This document shows, piece after piece, positions 10,358-22,157 of a stretch of DNA of 54,157 nt. Position numbers and translations under genes: made by a program. Each line of letters starts with the position of its first letter. Positions within the stretch are counted from its first letter, which is position 1. Source of the stretch: Amphimedon queenslandica. Taxonomy: Eukaryota; Porifera; Demospongiae; Haplosclerida; Niphatidae. Location: NCBI RefSeq assembly GCF_000090795.2, contig NW_003546367.1:134149-188305 (forward strand), read 5' to 3'. A model generated the notes under the pieces. It was not told where the DNA came from. It searched no databases and saw only the letters and a program-made list of their open reading frames with translations.

Positions 10358-12195
10358 ATCACAAGAATTATTTGTAGCAAATAAAAATAAATTACAAGTA
10401 TTAAGTATAGAACAACACTCCTCTTTTGATGATGATATCCATAAGGCGATGGAGCAATTACGTGTACTGAATCAATGTGGCAATGGTGTGCATGCTCCAG
10501 TTGCTCCTTGTACTTTGCCCGTAAATTTAGAAGATAATCATAATGGTGAAGGTCATGATCTAATATATGACCATGAGTTATATGTTGATAATGTAGCTGC
10601 ATTACTAACTGATGATAATAATGATCATCAAAATCTATGCGTTCAAATATAGAACAAAAATTGGTGACATAGAAGATGCATTTACTCGCTTTTCAGACTC
10701 AGTGTTTGAAGCAAGGATAGCATGTCTTTATGATTCCCAGAGAGTCCCTTATGAGAAAGTCCTTCATTATTTAAGAGCAGTACATAATTTTCAAATGATG
10801 ACCAGAGAGTCAATGCCCAGCCCTTTTTGTATGGTTATAACAGGTGGTGCTGGAACTAGTAAAAGCCATGTAATAAGTGTCATCAAAGAGCATTTAGAAA
10901 AAACTCATATTGGTGCGGATAATGCTTGAATTTTGATAGCACCAACTGGTGTTGTAGCCTTTAATATTGGTGGGTTAACTATTCACCGGGCTCTCAATCT
11001 TCCTGAAGGGCATGGAAACTCCACTACCTATAGAAAGCTTAGATCTGAGAGATTAAAGGAACTAAGACAATCCTGGAATATGTCAACACCATCATAATAG
11101 ATGAAATAAGTATGGTATCTTACTTAACAATGTCCTTCATTCACAAGAGGCTAACTGAAATTAAAGGAACTGATGACACTCAGGTTCTTTTTGGAGGACT
11201 AAATGTCATTGCAGTAGGTGACTTCTTTCAGTTGCCACCAGTGAGGGACAAATTTGAACTTCAAGATGGCAAAGGCTATAATCCAGACTCAACACACTTG
11301 TGGAGGGATGAGTTCAAACTAATGGAACTAACTCAGAATGAGACAAAAAGGAGACAATATTCAGAGTTTCTCAACCGTGTGAGAATTGGTTCTCAAAGTC
11401 TAACATAAGTGCACTCCTATTGAGATTGACAAGTGGTATCAGAGATCCCATTGAAGTGAGTTAGCCGCCATTTGTTGACGTGTTATGCCTAATGCCTTTA
11501 AAAGAACAAGTAGAAGAATATAATGACAGTAGATTAAAAGATTTATGACACACTACTAAAATATATGAATTTGATGCAAAGCATTCAATAGTAGAGTCAA
11601 CACAGATTCCTGGTGTAGTGTCACATGAAGAAGTCCCAGAGTTGCTCATACCTTCCAGTGATAGAGATTGTGCTGGCTTATCACATAAAGTGAAGTTAGC
11701 TAGTGGAGCACAGGTTATCTTACGACGTAACATTATATGTGAGGAAGGATTAGTAAATGGAGCTAGAGGAATAATTATTGGTTTATTTTAGCCAAATGGA
11801 GCTAATGATCAAGCAGAAAAAGGGAACTTACCACAAAAGGTATATGTAAAATTTCATGACCCACGTGTAGGTCTAGTGAGCCGTGTCACAATTGATGATT
11901 GATGGAACAAGAAGCTGTCCCAATAGAACCAGTCATGGCCAAGTTTTACGGCAAGCAAGTAGTAACATTACAGCGTATGCAGCTACCATTACTACATTGC
12001 TGGGCCGCTACTATACATAAAGTTCGTGGTCTATCTCGTGATGCTGCTGTAATAGATCTAGGTCCTAAAATGTTTGAAAATCGAATGGCATATGTTGCCT
12101 TAAGTAGAGTAAGAACACTCCAAGGAGTTGCTCTACTAGGACTAGTTGAAAAGAAAATCGCATCATCAACTGTAGCTAATGATGAAATGGGTTGA
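10358..12195 (+). pseudogene. Helitron PIF1-like helicase relic
   Basis: Plus-strand helicase half of the same Helitron. A pre-helicase stretch (10,358-10,650) is followed by IACLYDSQRVPYEKVLHYLR, Walker A as ITGGAGTSKSHVI (10,838-10,876; the usual GTGKS has Gly changed to Ser), PTGVVAFNIGGLTIHRAL, Walker B in DEISMVSY (about 11,100), GDFFQLPPV (about 11,217-11,243), QVILRRNIICEEGLVNGARG (about 11,710-11,770), TIHKVRGLSRDAAVIDLG (about 12,010-12,063) and motif VI AYVALSRVRTLQG (about 12,092-12,127). Stops and shifts occur near 10,929, 11,090, 11,405 and 11,790. All motifs are in the correct order, so this is one decayed gene. No terminal hairpin with CTRR end could be identified downstream. 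Confidence 0.85.
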
Positions 12196-12683
12196 CTAAG
12201 GAACCATAGATTATGAATAATGTGTCTTCTTGGATAGTAAAGAGAAAATATACTAATATAAATTAAAACTACAAAAGTGTTGTGGTCTATATTATAGTAT
12301 AATACGCAACTCTTGACTCTATTCATAATATTGCAATGGAGATTGGGGATGAATGGTGGGCCCTGGAGTAAAATCTCACTATTGCTTTAAATATGGAGTG
12401 AAGATACTGTTAATAAAATTGAGCTCTTTAGAGCGGATAAGATATTTGAATAATTTAAATAAAATTCATTATTTGATCGTATATTTACTATAGATTTATT
12501 ATGATTGTGTTTGTATTGTATGTATGTATGTACTGTACATGTATTATGCATTGGATGTTTTATAAATGTTAAGTATATGAATGTGTTTAGCTTTGCATTT
12601 ATGTACATTTATTATGTTCCTTTGTATTATGTTTAATGTATATATGGTCATGTATGAATATGTAAAATTGTACAATGCATGTA
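12196..12683. other. AT-rich spacer with GTAT-type simple sequence
   Basis: No gene seen. A short GTATGTATGTATGTAC stretch lies near 12,515-12,535. It probably includes the lost 3' end of the Helitron. Confidence 0.4.
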
Positions 12684-13221
12684 CCGTAGGTCGGGCTATA
12701 TTCACGGCTGCAATTATTCGCGGTCATAACAAAATTTCAAATAATAAACCATGGAAACCAAGGTAAATTGAAATTGAAAACAGCGTGATAGTGAAGAAAA
12801 GCACCTTGTTGCAGTGTTCTTGAGCTGTTGTTGTTGTGTCACTAAGCCTTGGTCTCTGGAGCTTCTTTACCAGTTCTTTTCAGAACTAGTGCCTTGCTGT
12901 ATTTTGGGACTTTCCACCTATTCTAATTAGTGTTTATTGACTTGGGCGTGGTTTATTATCACCAGCACGTGGACCAGCAACAATTTGCAGCAAAGAGGCT
13001 GAAAGAGCTCTGAGGTAGAGGTCTATACAAGTAGTTAACAGATAGAGAAGAACTCGCTATTGGTGAATGGCTCCACAACAGCTGCTTAAGAACAGATGAA
13101 TAGTTGAACACTAAACACGTGGTCTTAATTGTCAAAGCAACGCTCTAACAGTTTCCATGGTTTTTAGTTAAATTTTTATGACCGCAAATAATTGCAGGTG
13201 CTAATATATCCCGACCTACGG
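12684..13221. mobile_element. 538-bp MITE with CCGTAGGTCGGG termini (TA target)
   Basis: Non-autonomous DNA element bounded by TA (12,682-12,683 and 13,222-13,223). Left and right ends share CCGTAGGTCGGG followed by about 35 more imperfectly matching bases including TGCAATTATT and GCGGTCATAA, giving inverted repeats near 48 bp. An inner inverted pair around AAACCATGGAAAC (about 12,748 and 13,153) extends the symmetry. There is no coding capacity. The TA target and CNGTA start match pogo/Tc1-type mobilisation. Confidence 0.85.
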
Positions 13222-13252
13222 TATTTGTCCTCTCTCTCACTATGAAAAAAGT

Positions 13253-13316
13253 CTCAATCTTCGGAGTGATGATAAAATCAATATAATTTAACTCTTCGGA
13301 GTGATGATAAGATCAA
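13253..13316. repeat. Tandem repeat block, left half (2 units of about 35 bp)
   Basis: Two units built on CTTCGGAGTGATGATAAGAT followed by CAATATAATT. Three more units of the same repeat lie at 14,514-14,614, so an original array seems to be split by about 1.2 kb of other sequence. Confidence 0.75.
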
Positions 13317-13582
13317 CAAGAACATAAAAAATTTAAAAAAACAAGATTGAGTAGGATTCCGAAACACCAACGAAAATACAAAATGAAGATCCTACTCTCG
13401 TGACGCAAATTCTACTCTACATTGTACTTTTAGTCCTATTATTTATAAGTTACGGATCACCTTACAATGAAAAGTAGAATTTGCATCACGAGAGTAGGAT
13501 TTTCATTTCGTACTTTCGTTGGTCGTTCGGAATCCTACTCAATCTTGTTCTTTAAATTTTTTATGTTCTTGTTTGTGTTGAT
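13312..13582. repeat. Large foldback (about 105-bp arms)
   Basis: Inverted arms at about 13,312-13,421 and 13,472-13,582 pair over about 105 bases with few mismatches; landmarks are AAGATTGAGTAGGATTCCGA and CCTACTCTCGTGA in the left arm. The loop is about 50 bases. No ORF. Probably a foldback MITE inserted in the tandem array. Confidence 0.85.
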
Positions 13583-14513
13583 TTTTTTATATTTTTTCAG
13601 TTACAATTGTGATATTTTTTGATTTTACACAAACAATAAGTTTCTTTATTATTATTGTCATTGTTATGATTTTACAACATTTGTGATGGACAGCACTGAT
13701 TGAATTGAATAGATATGGTGAAGGAATATCTCCTATACTGATGACAAGTGAAATGAATACTATAGTCTTGACTTGAATCCTTCTTCAAGAAGCTCTATCT
13801 TCCCAGCAATCCTGTAGCTATTCCTGCAGGTTCTTTCTGTTGTCCAGTTCATTATCATTAGTATTATAACATTAGTTAATTGTTTTGTGTTTTGAAAATA
13901 AAATAATTCATTACACACTTGATATATGCAAGATTAATACTTTCTTTTACCTGGAAACCTCCACTAAGTAATGCAATTCAATTCCAAGCATAGCTAGCCT
14001 AGCTAGGTAAAAAATACTTGCTGCTCCCAGTTCTGAGATCTGAGAAGGCGCAACCATGCCCAAATTTTGGAGCACAGCACATGCTTTGTTAATTAACAAA
14101 ATGGCGGCATGGTGCGATCCAACAGTCACAGCATCACTTCTTCCTTTCTGAGAGAATGATACTAGGGGACAAGGACATGTGCATACTCTGTTGGAGTAGA
14201 ATGGTGTAAGAATTAGCCTTCTATCACTAGGCAAAATTGAGATATCGACCGACAACTGGATTGACAGGACTTGATGAAGATGATAAAAAAGGTGGCTAAA
14301 CAAAACGGCCGTTTTGCCGATTATTCACTTTCCTCTTAGACAAGCCACACTACTGGTATCAATGGAGTCCTTTGGTCAAGATAAGGTCCTCTAAAAAGTC
14401 TGGTAAGCACAGGAGCTCGTTTTCCCAGTATAGTAAGACTGCAAAAGTCGTGGAAGCCATTTTGAATTTGGGTGAATCCTACTTAGTAACACTACCACGT
14501 GATCAATAAAATC
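13583..14513. other. Unassigned spacer; one minus ORF of unknown meaning
   Basis: Contains an open minus-strand frame of 118 codons (14,303-13,947) with no family resemblance I can recognise, and a perfect 16-bp palindrome CAAAACGGCCGTTTTG at 14,301-14,316. Neither is enough to call a gene. Confidence 0.4.
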
Positions 14514-14614
14514 ATGCTCTTCAGAGTGATGAAAAGATCAATATAATTATGCTCTTCGGAGTGATGACAAGATCAAAAATAATCTCACTCTTCGGAGAGA
14601 TGATAAGATCAATA
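14514..14614. repeat. Tandem repeat block, right half (3 units)
   Basis: Three units of the CTTCGGAGTGATGATAAGAT repeat with small changes, the continuation of the block at 13,253-13,316. Confidence 0.75.
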
Positions 14615-14814
14615 TTTATGTATGATAATTATGTTTGTTTATGTATATTTGTGGTGTGTTAGTACATATGTAGGTCTAAATGTGCATGCTTGATATCATC
14701 ATAAATAATAGTCAATAACTATGATGCTAGGAATAATACAAGTGAGGATTAATGCATGTGAGCGATAAACATTTGGTGGTAAAACAATCTTAGAAATTTT
14801 TTACACTAAGACAC

Positions 14815-15600
14815 TTGTTTTCTAGTTCTGATGGTATTGATAGTAGCATTCTGAATAGTTATGGTATAGATAGTGATTTGGAAGAATTTATAATTAGTAG
14901 TGTTAAATGTACTTGCAGTATTGAAAAATCTCCACACCAACAATCATGCCTACTTAATCGTAGAAACAGAGGTAAGTCTCCTGACGTTGAGTCTATCAAA
15001 TCTGAAGAAGCAATGCCTCTATCAATAGGCAAAACACCTTCCACAGCCTGGATGAATTCTGCTGCTTTACTCAGACTGGATAATACTTGGCAGACTGTTA
15101 GTGTAGGTACTGATCCACTTAAAACTATAAATCATCCAGAAATATCTATGTATATCTGTCATAAAATGAAAGGAGATGACAACTGTTTTTACAGAGCTAT
15201 TTCTAAAGCTGTAACTGGGACTGAAAAAAATCATATGCTAGTTAGATTAACTACTTGTACCTGTATGACGAACAATGCCTTAAAATTATTAAACTTAGTA
15301 TTACCACACATGCATATTAGTACTAGTGAAAATGCAGTGAGTGCAAATAGATCACATATACCACAGAAAATTAGTCCAATTTGGTACTTCGGCTTCTGAA
15401 AATGAATTTTTTATTGCTGCTACTGTGTTTCAACTAAAGGTCCATGTTTTAGTGCTGTCAACTCAAAAAATTTCAATCATGGTGTACATTTAAGTCACTG
15501 TTTTATAACAGAAATTGTCATCACTTATCCAACTTCAAAATATATGTTTCACACAAATGCTAGAAATTACTATGATTTAGTCGACTTCAATCTTACATAA
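14815..15600 (+). pseudogene. OTU-domain cysteine protease relic
   Basis: OTU proteases cleave ubiquitin chains, and OTU genes are often carried by animal and plant transposons. The open frame 14,815-15,399 has an N-terminal region rich in Ser/Asp and then KMKGDDNCFYRAISKAVTG, which is the OTU nucleophile block: the catalytic Cys is codon 15,184-15,186 and the Asp lies two residues before. After a shift, FFIAATVFQLKVHVLVLST (about 15,405-15,460) matches the following strand, and NARNYYDLVDF (about 15,555-15,590) is the end where NHYD would hold the catalytic His; it reads Tyr here. The frame opens with TTG, not ATG, just after a splice-acceptor-like GTTTTCTAG, so an upstream exon is possible. 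Decay by frameshift and His loss is likely. Confidence 0.7.
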
Positions 15601-16260
15601 TTTGCTTAGCAATTGTACTTATTGTATATTATTACATATCCTAATTGCTTGTTTTGGAAAGTTCAGTATGAATGAAATTTACTTCAGGTAATGCAAAGAA
15701 GGTAAAACATTTGCTTAACACATTTTACATGTTTCATATCTCTTTAAGCTAGGTGGGTAGCAAAGCAGTACTACCTCCAGGTAGTGCTACCTGGGGTCTC
15801 CAAAGCCATGCATGTACTGGAGATGCTAAAAGTACTGCAAAGTAAACATGTTATAGTCTTTTTATTATATAGGCGGTAGGCTATATGTAGGATTGAGGTA
15901 GGTTTTTCAGGATGGTAGATATTCTTTTCCTTTCTCACGCATCTTGTATGCCCTATGATGATGTGTATCGCAGTGCCAAAAGTAGCAGGTGCTTCTTCTA
16001 GGTATATACAAATGTATCATCAATACCACCTGTGCTAGTATTAGACTCCTCTCTGAGAACATTTGTGTGATTCCACGTCACTTGATGTAACTCTATCATG
16101 GTTCTTTGTAGATAACAGCTGGCTGTTGCCTACTATACCTGTTTGTTTGGGAGGCAATGGACAATCATATGAGGTGTCACAAGTGCAGGGTGTTGTCTTG
16201 TACAAGCTGAAAATGACTATGATGTACTAAAGTAGTTAATAAGTACATGGTTTCACAAAA
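15601..16260. other. No gene recognised
   Basis: Low-coding spacer. A small hairpin around CAGGTAGTGCTACCTG (about 15,778-15,793) is the only structure noted. Confidence 0.5.
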
Positions 16261-16543
16261 ACTCATGGAAAGACACGAACGTTAACTCATTGAAAGACAT
16301 GAACGTTAACTGATTGAAAGACATGAACATAAAGACACAAACACTCATTGAAAAACATGAACATTAACTCATTGAAAGACAAACATTTAACTCATTGAAA
16401 GACATGAACATAAAGACAGAAACACTCATTGAAAAACATGAACATTAACTCATTGAAAGACAAACATTTAACTCATTGAAAGACATAAAAATTTAACTCA
16501 ATGAAAGACACAAACATTAACTCCTTGAAAGACATGAACATTG
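16261..16543. repeat. Minisatellite, about 24-bp unit with 81-bp higher-order period
   Basis: About a dozen tandem copies of ACTCATTGAAAGACATGAAC (+ATTA) with variants. The pair starting GAACATAAAGACA at 16,325 and 16,406 shows an 81-bp higher-order unit repeated nearly exactly. No coding potential. Confidence 0.9.
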
Positions 16544-17191
16544 TAAGTCACTTGTTGTCCAGGACCATGTTGATAGTGGAATACATTGACTCAAAAAGAA
16601 GCTTGATAGTTGTGATAATATGTGCAAAAAGTTACTCCTTTGATAGCAATACTGAACATGTAAAACAATAACTATCCCACATGGCTTCAATGCACATAGA
16701 CCGATGGGATATCCTTCATAAACTTATCCTAAAAGCAAAAAAATGACAACTGAGCGACGCCAATTGAAGCTGTTGTACCTCAGCAACTGCTATTGTTAAC
16801 TTCCTCACATTTATCATCACAACATCAGGTATGCCCCACAAAAAAAATTAACTGAATAAATTGGTTTGTAAAACTATCTTTTCATTAAAACATGGTGTCT
16901 CTTTCATTGGCGGTTGCAGGAATTTGGTTTGACCTAGTCATCAATAATTAATTGGGTGCAGTTTTTATATAATTGTGCGGAAAATACTAATCTAACTTTA
17001 TTCAGATGATTTCTTAGCATAAAGCACCAAAGAAGCCTGTTGATCTACCATAGTTTACATAGGATGTCCATAACAGAATCATGACTATAATTATTGGTCA
17101 AAAAGTCAACCTGGGTGTTGCTCCTAATGCCCAGGCCTTCAACTGCCTATGTCCCTTTAAGATATAAAGAAATCCAACAAAAAATAGAATA

Positions 17192-17259
17192 GATTCTGTT
17201 ACATATCAATTGGATAAAAATTGATATATGTGGTGTTTAATTATCAGAAAGTCAATTTT
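17192..17259 (+). repeat. Direct repeat, left copy, flanking a MITE
   Basis: Matches 17,639-17,705 over about 67 bases with few differences (shared TCAATTGGATAAAAATTGAT and ATTATCAGAAAGTCAATTT). The copies are separated by the MITE and 14 further bases. Confidence 0.85.
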
Positions 17260-17275
17260 AACAAGAAATTGAATA

Positions 17276-17636
17276 CCGTATAGCGGGTTATTTTCGGTGG
17301 TTGAAAATTTTGACTGAAACCAGAAATGGCTTTAAAATAAAAATTCGTTAGTTTTATTTTCAACTAGACAAAATAATTGATCTGATGTCTTTATTAGCGT
17401 CTGTAGGACTCATAGCATTAGAAAGAGGTCCCCTGGTCCTGTAGGGTCTGGAAGAGATTATTTAGAAGGTGAACACTGTTTTCAAGGCCATCCATGCTTG
17501 TTATGATGTTATTAATAATTTACTATGGTCATGCCTATCTTCAGAATTAATTTTCATCTGATATAATTTTCGTTCAGAATTAATAGCAATGAAACAGACG
17601 AAAATAAGCACCAGTCGAAAATTACCCGCTATACGG
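17276..17636. mobile_element. 361-bp MITE with CCGTATAGCGGG termini (TA target)
   Basis: Bounded by TA (17,274-17,275 and 17,637-17,638). Ends share CCGTATAGCGGGT and ATTTTCG in inverted orientation, about 21 bp. No coding capacity. Belongs with the other CCGTA-ended elements of the window. Confidence 0.85.
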
Positions 17637-17638
17637 TA

Positions 17639-17705
17639 GATTCTGTTACAAATCAATTGGATAAAAATTGATGTTTGTGGTTCTCAATTATCAGAAAGTC
17701 AATTT
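17639..17705 (+). repeat. Direct repeat, right copy, flanking a MITE
   Basis: Second copy of the 17,192-17,259 sequence, starting directly after the right TA of the MITE. Confidence 0.85.
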
Positions 17706-17879
17706 CATAGTGCAAAATTAATAAGCCAAGAATATAGCCTGATATATGTATCATTGGTAAAATTGATGCAATAGTGTTAGGAACTACTTATTGCTTGTGT
17801 GTTTTGCAATGATACTCATTAAACATGTAGGCATGAGTCAATACCAACTGTTTCATTTGTAAATTGGTCAGGTGTAAAA

Positions 17880-18190
17880 AATCTTATGTCACTATAACTT
17901 ACAGAAAGCCTGACAGAGTCAATTGTACTGGGTCTATCTACTTTTAAGGACACATCAACAATTTTCCTTCCAAACCACATTCACTTGCTTCAACCTCATT
18001 CTTGTTACTGGAAATCTCAGCTTCACTGTAAGTTACTGGTGGGAGAATCCTTGGCCTATTCCTACAAGTATAGGGCTCCGGGATCTGTCACTACTGCTGC
18101 TGGTATCTGATGTTGGAGGCAAAAGAATCTGCTCAACTTCAACATCAAATTCAAAAGCCCCTATATCTTCCACCTTCTTTGGAATGATTC
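17880..18190 (-). pseudogene. Unidentified coding-like region (minus)
   Basis: Three successive minus-strand frames each read as plausible protein: IIPKKVEDIGAFEFDVEVEQ and ILLPPTSDTSSSSDRSRSP (18,187-18,033), YSEAEISSNKNEVEASECG (about 18,030-17,970) and VDVSLKVDRPSTIDSVRLSV (about 17,960-17,895). A splice-acceptor-like TATGTGTGTAG precedes the first. It may be the last exon or exons of a host gene with frameshifts, or a pseudogene. I do not recognise the family. Confidence 0.3.
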
Positions 18191-18676
18191 TACACACATA
18201 AACAATAAATAAGACAAAATGGAAATAATACTAGACAAATGTAAAATATTGAAGGGGCGAGCCTCAGGAAGCAAATCAATGTACCATACATATATACAAT
18301 AGATCTCAACAGATTAACAATACTCATGCATGATTGTTCTTGTGGACTGAGCAGCTCAGAACTTGATGTATCATGCAGTTCTTGATGATCTACCTTTTGT
18401 AATCTCTGGAGCAGTGAAAGTTAGTACCTTTCTTATAGCACTTATCAACCTTAAAGATAGCTACAAGCAGTCATTGCGCAACTGATATAGCTAGATAGGC
18501 AACTCTACCAATGTAGTTTTTGGCTTCTTGCTATTTGTAGTGCTCCAAGTGCAGTCAGGTATATACAGACTGAGTTACTGACATTCACTTGATCAGAGTT
18601 AGTCTCATCAATAAAGAACACGGCATATCTGTTTTTTTACCTTCCTTGCAGCATTTGGATAGCAGTACAGACTTAC

Positions 18677-18742
18677 CTTGCTGACATGAGTGACTTGCAA
18701 GCTGAAGAGTTTCCCGTTTGAATAGCCACCATTTTTTTTCAT
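18677..18742 (-). other. Candidate first coding exon (minus)
   Basis: ATG at 18,742 opens 22 codons (MKKNGGYSNGKLFSLQVTHV, then SK) ending exactly at a consensus splice donor CAAG/GTAAGT (GT at 18,676-18,675). It could belong with the coding-like pieces at 17,880-18,190, but I could not find a connecting exon of fitting phase. Confidence 0.25.
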
Positions 18743-21700
18743 TGTGACCACACCCATTTTCATTTAAAATTATTAAGTTGATTAAACAGATGAATTTTTT
18801 TCGTGCGGAAAAATTGGGGTAACGTACGTGTACAAACAAACATACTCATGTCATTTATGTGGGGCGAGCTCAGGCTTACCCTAATTATGTATGCTTAGAG
18901 TTACATATCACAATAAAGCACCATGGTGCGTGGACTCACCTGCTGAGATTCACCTGAGGGATAATGTGTTACTTGTACATTATATAGATAAGCAACTTGA
19001 TATTAAAAAAAAGGATTATAGATTTTGACAAAGTGCAAAGTGCAACAATGCCATTACTGCACTGATCCATAAAATAAATTTTAGGTGTGGTCAGCACTTA
19101 GCAGTGCAGGGCAGATAAACATGGCACATGGGTAGGAGAAAGAAGAAAAGCTAAAATTTATTCAGCATCTGAAGCTCTTTTCAAAGAAAGAGTAGGCACA
19201 AAAAATTTTGCAAAGAGACCGAGATAGTTTGGTTGCTCCTGCTTTACCCAGTGCTGCCTGAAAATTTTTTGAAGAGGCTAAATTACAAACATTGAGCAAC
19301 TGTCACTCGCAAACAAAAAAGAGATAGAAATTTCCTCAAATTTTTTAATCTATGTACTTTTCTCTACCTATCAATGCTAATCTTGACCAAATAGAGTTAA
19401 ACACAACGATTTGGCTGGGAAAAGTGGTCTATTCTTGAAAATATTCAGCTTCTGCTACCACTGATTGCCATGAAAATACAAAGGGGCTAAATAAATCAGC
19501 ATTTTCTTAAATCTTAAAAAGAATTATAACTCAGGAGAGCTCAGTAAAAAAGATATTGACTAGGAATGAACAGGAATTTTTGTGACTGAATGACAGACAG
19601 ACGGAATGACAACCTAATTGCATTGTACCCGCCTACGCAAGCATGGTGAGTCCAATTAGTGGCCTGGGCTTGGCACATCCAGTATGTCTTGAAAGTGTCT
19701 TGTAAAAGCTTTAGACTACATATCATTGGTATTATGCGTTAGCATAGACTTAAAGCTACTAACTAAAGTCTGCACTCCAAGTGGCTATAGTGTATGTGTT
19801 ACAAACATATTTTAAACAGTAGCATTCCACATCATCAGTCACATCTCAATACTTCAGCTCTTTCCGTCTAACTTTACCAATATCACCAAGTAAATCATTC
19901 CTGTGCTTTGTCATCTGACATCTACAAACAGAAATGATACGCATCAAGGCGTGACAGAAACTTTTTTATACTAAGTATTGTATCATAATTGTAATATTCA
20001 ATGACACATGGCACTTTGATGGATAGTTAAGTTGATGACACTTCACTGTGATCATTAATAGAGATCTCTCCAGTTATAGCTATGTTGTAAAAATAAAAGG
20101 TAGAGTCTTGAAGGTACTATTGGAAGGTATCAAATCATCTCATCTCATGTGCAGCTAAGTTTTGAAATTCTATAAATATTATTTTTGTAATTTAAAAAAA
20201 TTTAGTATTGAACCTAGCTACCTGAAAATTTCAAATTTTTAGACACTTGCTGAGTCTTCCATGATTGAGCTCTTTTCATATTATCCTAGTAAAATGAAAT
20301 TAGTTTTCACTCAAAAATTAAACAGTGCTAACTTCCTGTCAGAAGTGCTAGTTTCCTGATTCCTACTAAAATACAAAATAATAAGTGCAGACCAAGGCAA
20401 AATTAGATTGTACTGCATAGCCTATAATAGCTGGCTAGTCGTGCCCCTAACTATGTTTTTACACTTCTCTATTTGTTCAGATTTTTGAAATACCACCTTA
20501 GCATTCAACTAGACAAAAGAAAGACATTTTCGAATGTTGGTACACTAGTCCTACCCATCATTCAACTGGACAGTAAAGCCACTCAAGCAAAGCTATAAAA
20601 ATTGTACAATAACTGTTAAAATACCAAATGAGACAGTGCAATGAAGAGAATGCAAGCTTACCTTTTTCATGCAGAATACATTAGTAACTCATCAATAAAA
20701 CCTGTCAGTAATAACAGAGGACAATTACAATGCACAAAGGATGACAAACTATAGTCATGCAGTTTTAGTTGAGAAAATGGAAGTAAAGGTCACTTTAGCC
20801 GTATACACAAGTATGCTTGCAATGTGTTAATGCACAAGCTGTGATTCTTCAAGCACTTCCTTCCTAATTTCCTATGTACGTACCTATTAGTTATTTTTAG
20901 TCTACCTGTCCTTTTAGTGGTCTTGGTGCCTGTTATTAGCTTAAAAGGAACTCAAAAGATTGATGAATCATTGCACAATGTGAGTGAAGGATGTCTTAAT
21001 ATGGTTACTTTTATTTTTTTAAAAGCATTATTTATGACGAGATATAATGAGATGTACATTATAGTAATGCACATGATGCATCATGGCAGGCTCTCAAGCA
21101 GAACACATTGAGAACCTTTCGGATTACCAAATTGGTACAAATGATTGAAAAAGCCAATACGCACTTATGCTTTAAGCTGTAAATATTTATAAGAAAAAGT
21201 CATTAGAGATGATAAGGGTTTCTTCTCAACTGAAACTGACAAAACAATGTTGAAAATTAGGACATCAATTATTTAGAATTACCATATAGTTCAGCTAGTT
21301 TATAAGTGGTGAATCTATGGGTGAGCCTTGTCCACATAAAATTTTAGGCAATAAATTAACTTTGACAGTGTACACTTCATATTTATGCAGTCACAGGCCC
21401 AAATTGATAATTCCTAAATCTGCCACCTAATTCGTGTGAAATTTGCACAGGCTAAAATAATTCCAATTAAATTTTAAAAACTCCACAAGATAAACCAAGT
21501 AAAAAACAGTGGCCAATAATATAATTTTTTATTTTGATAATACCACAGTAAAAGCAAGAATATATCTCGTGTTTGCTGCCCCATTTTGTCTCTTAACCTT
21601 CCTAAATAACCTAAGATCCACCCCTGTATATCTAGTGAACTCACCTTGGAACTCAATCAGTTCGGGCTAATGGTGGCATCAACTTAGTTAATAAGAGAGA

Positions 21701-22157
21701 GCTAAATAAAAAAACTTATGTAACAAAGACGAGTCACAACATCACAGAACTCACTCAGTGTCCCAGAGATTTTGATAGCTCAGAAACACGCTCAAAGAAA
21801 CATTGAAACATGCTAGACAAAACAGAATGCCGAGAGTGGTCTGGTCTGTGGTCACTGTGGTGTGGTATGCTCAACTGTGCTGTGCTGTGCTGCTAGTGCC
21901 TTGCATGTGGCCTTCAAGCTCCTGCGCATGCGTAGAAGAGATACCGTGTAGACCTTCTAATTGCATCTATGTAAAAAAATGGATGACAAAGGGTATGTTG
22001 TTAATAATAATTCGGCAATTCTCCATGGCTTTATGTTAAATTCTTAAAAGTTTTAAAATAAGCAGCATTCCTAATTTTCTCTTTATTAAGATAGTTAAAA
22101 AAGAACCAAATTAATTTACCCAACTACTGCACCCATAATAGTATCCTCCTCTCCTCC
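18743..22157. other. Long stretch without recognisable gene
   Basis: Only short frames, mostly AT-rich. A GC-richer island at 21,830-21,960 contains the NRF1-like motif listed separately. No transposon similarity recognised. Confidence 0.45.
21923..21932. promoter_or_regulatory. NRF1-type TGCGCATGCG motif
   Basis: TGCGCATGCG is the core of the animal NRF1 (alpha-Pal) site and is rare in AT-rich sequence. It lies about 450 bases from the minus-strand ATG candidate near 22,380, so it could mark a promoter. Single short motif only. Confidence 0.3.

Noticed and set aside
14301-14316. Perfect 16-bp palindrome CAAAACGGCCGTTTTG
   Set aside because: Single occurrence with no array, gene or terminal-repeat context; could be chance.
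16261-16543. CRISPR-like array
   Set aside because: The repeats are directly adjacent with no unique spacers and the sequence is from an animal-type genome.
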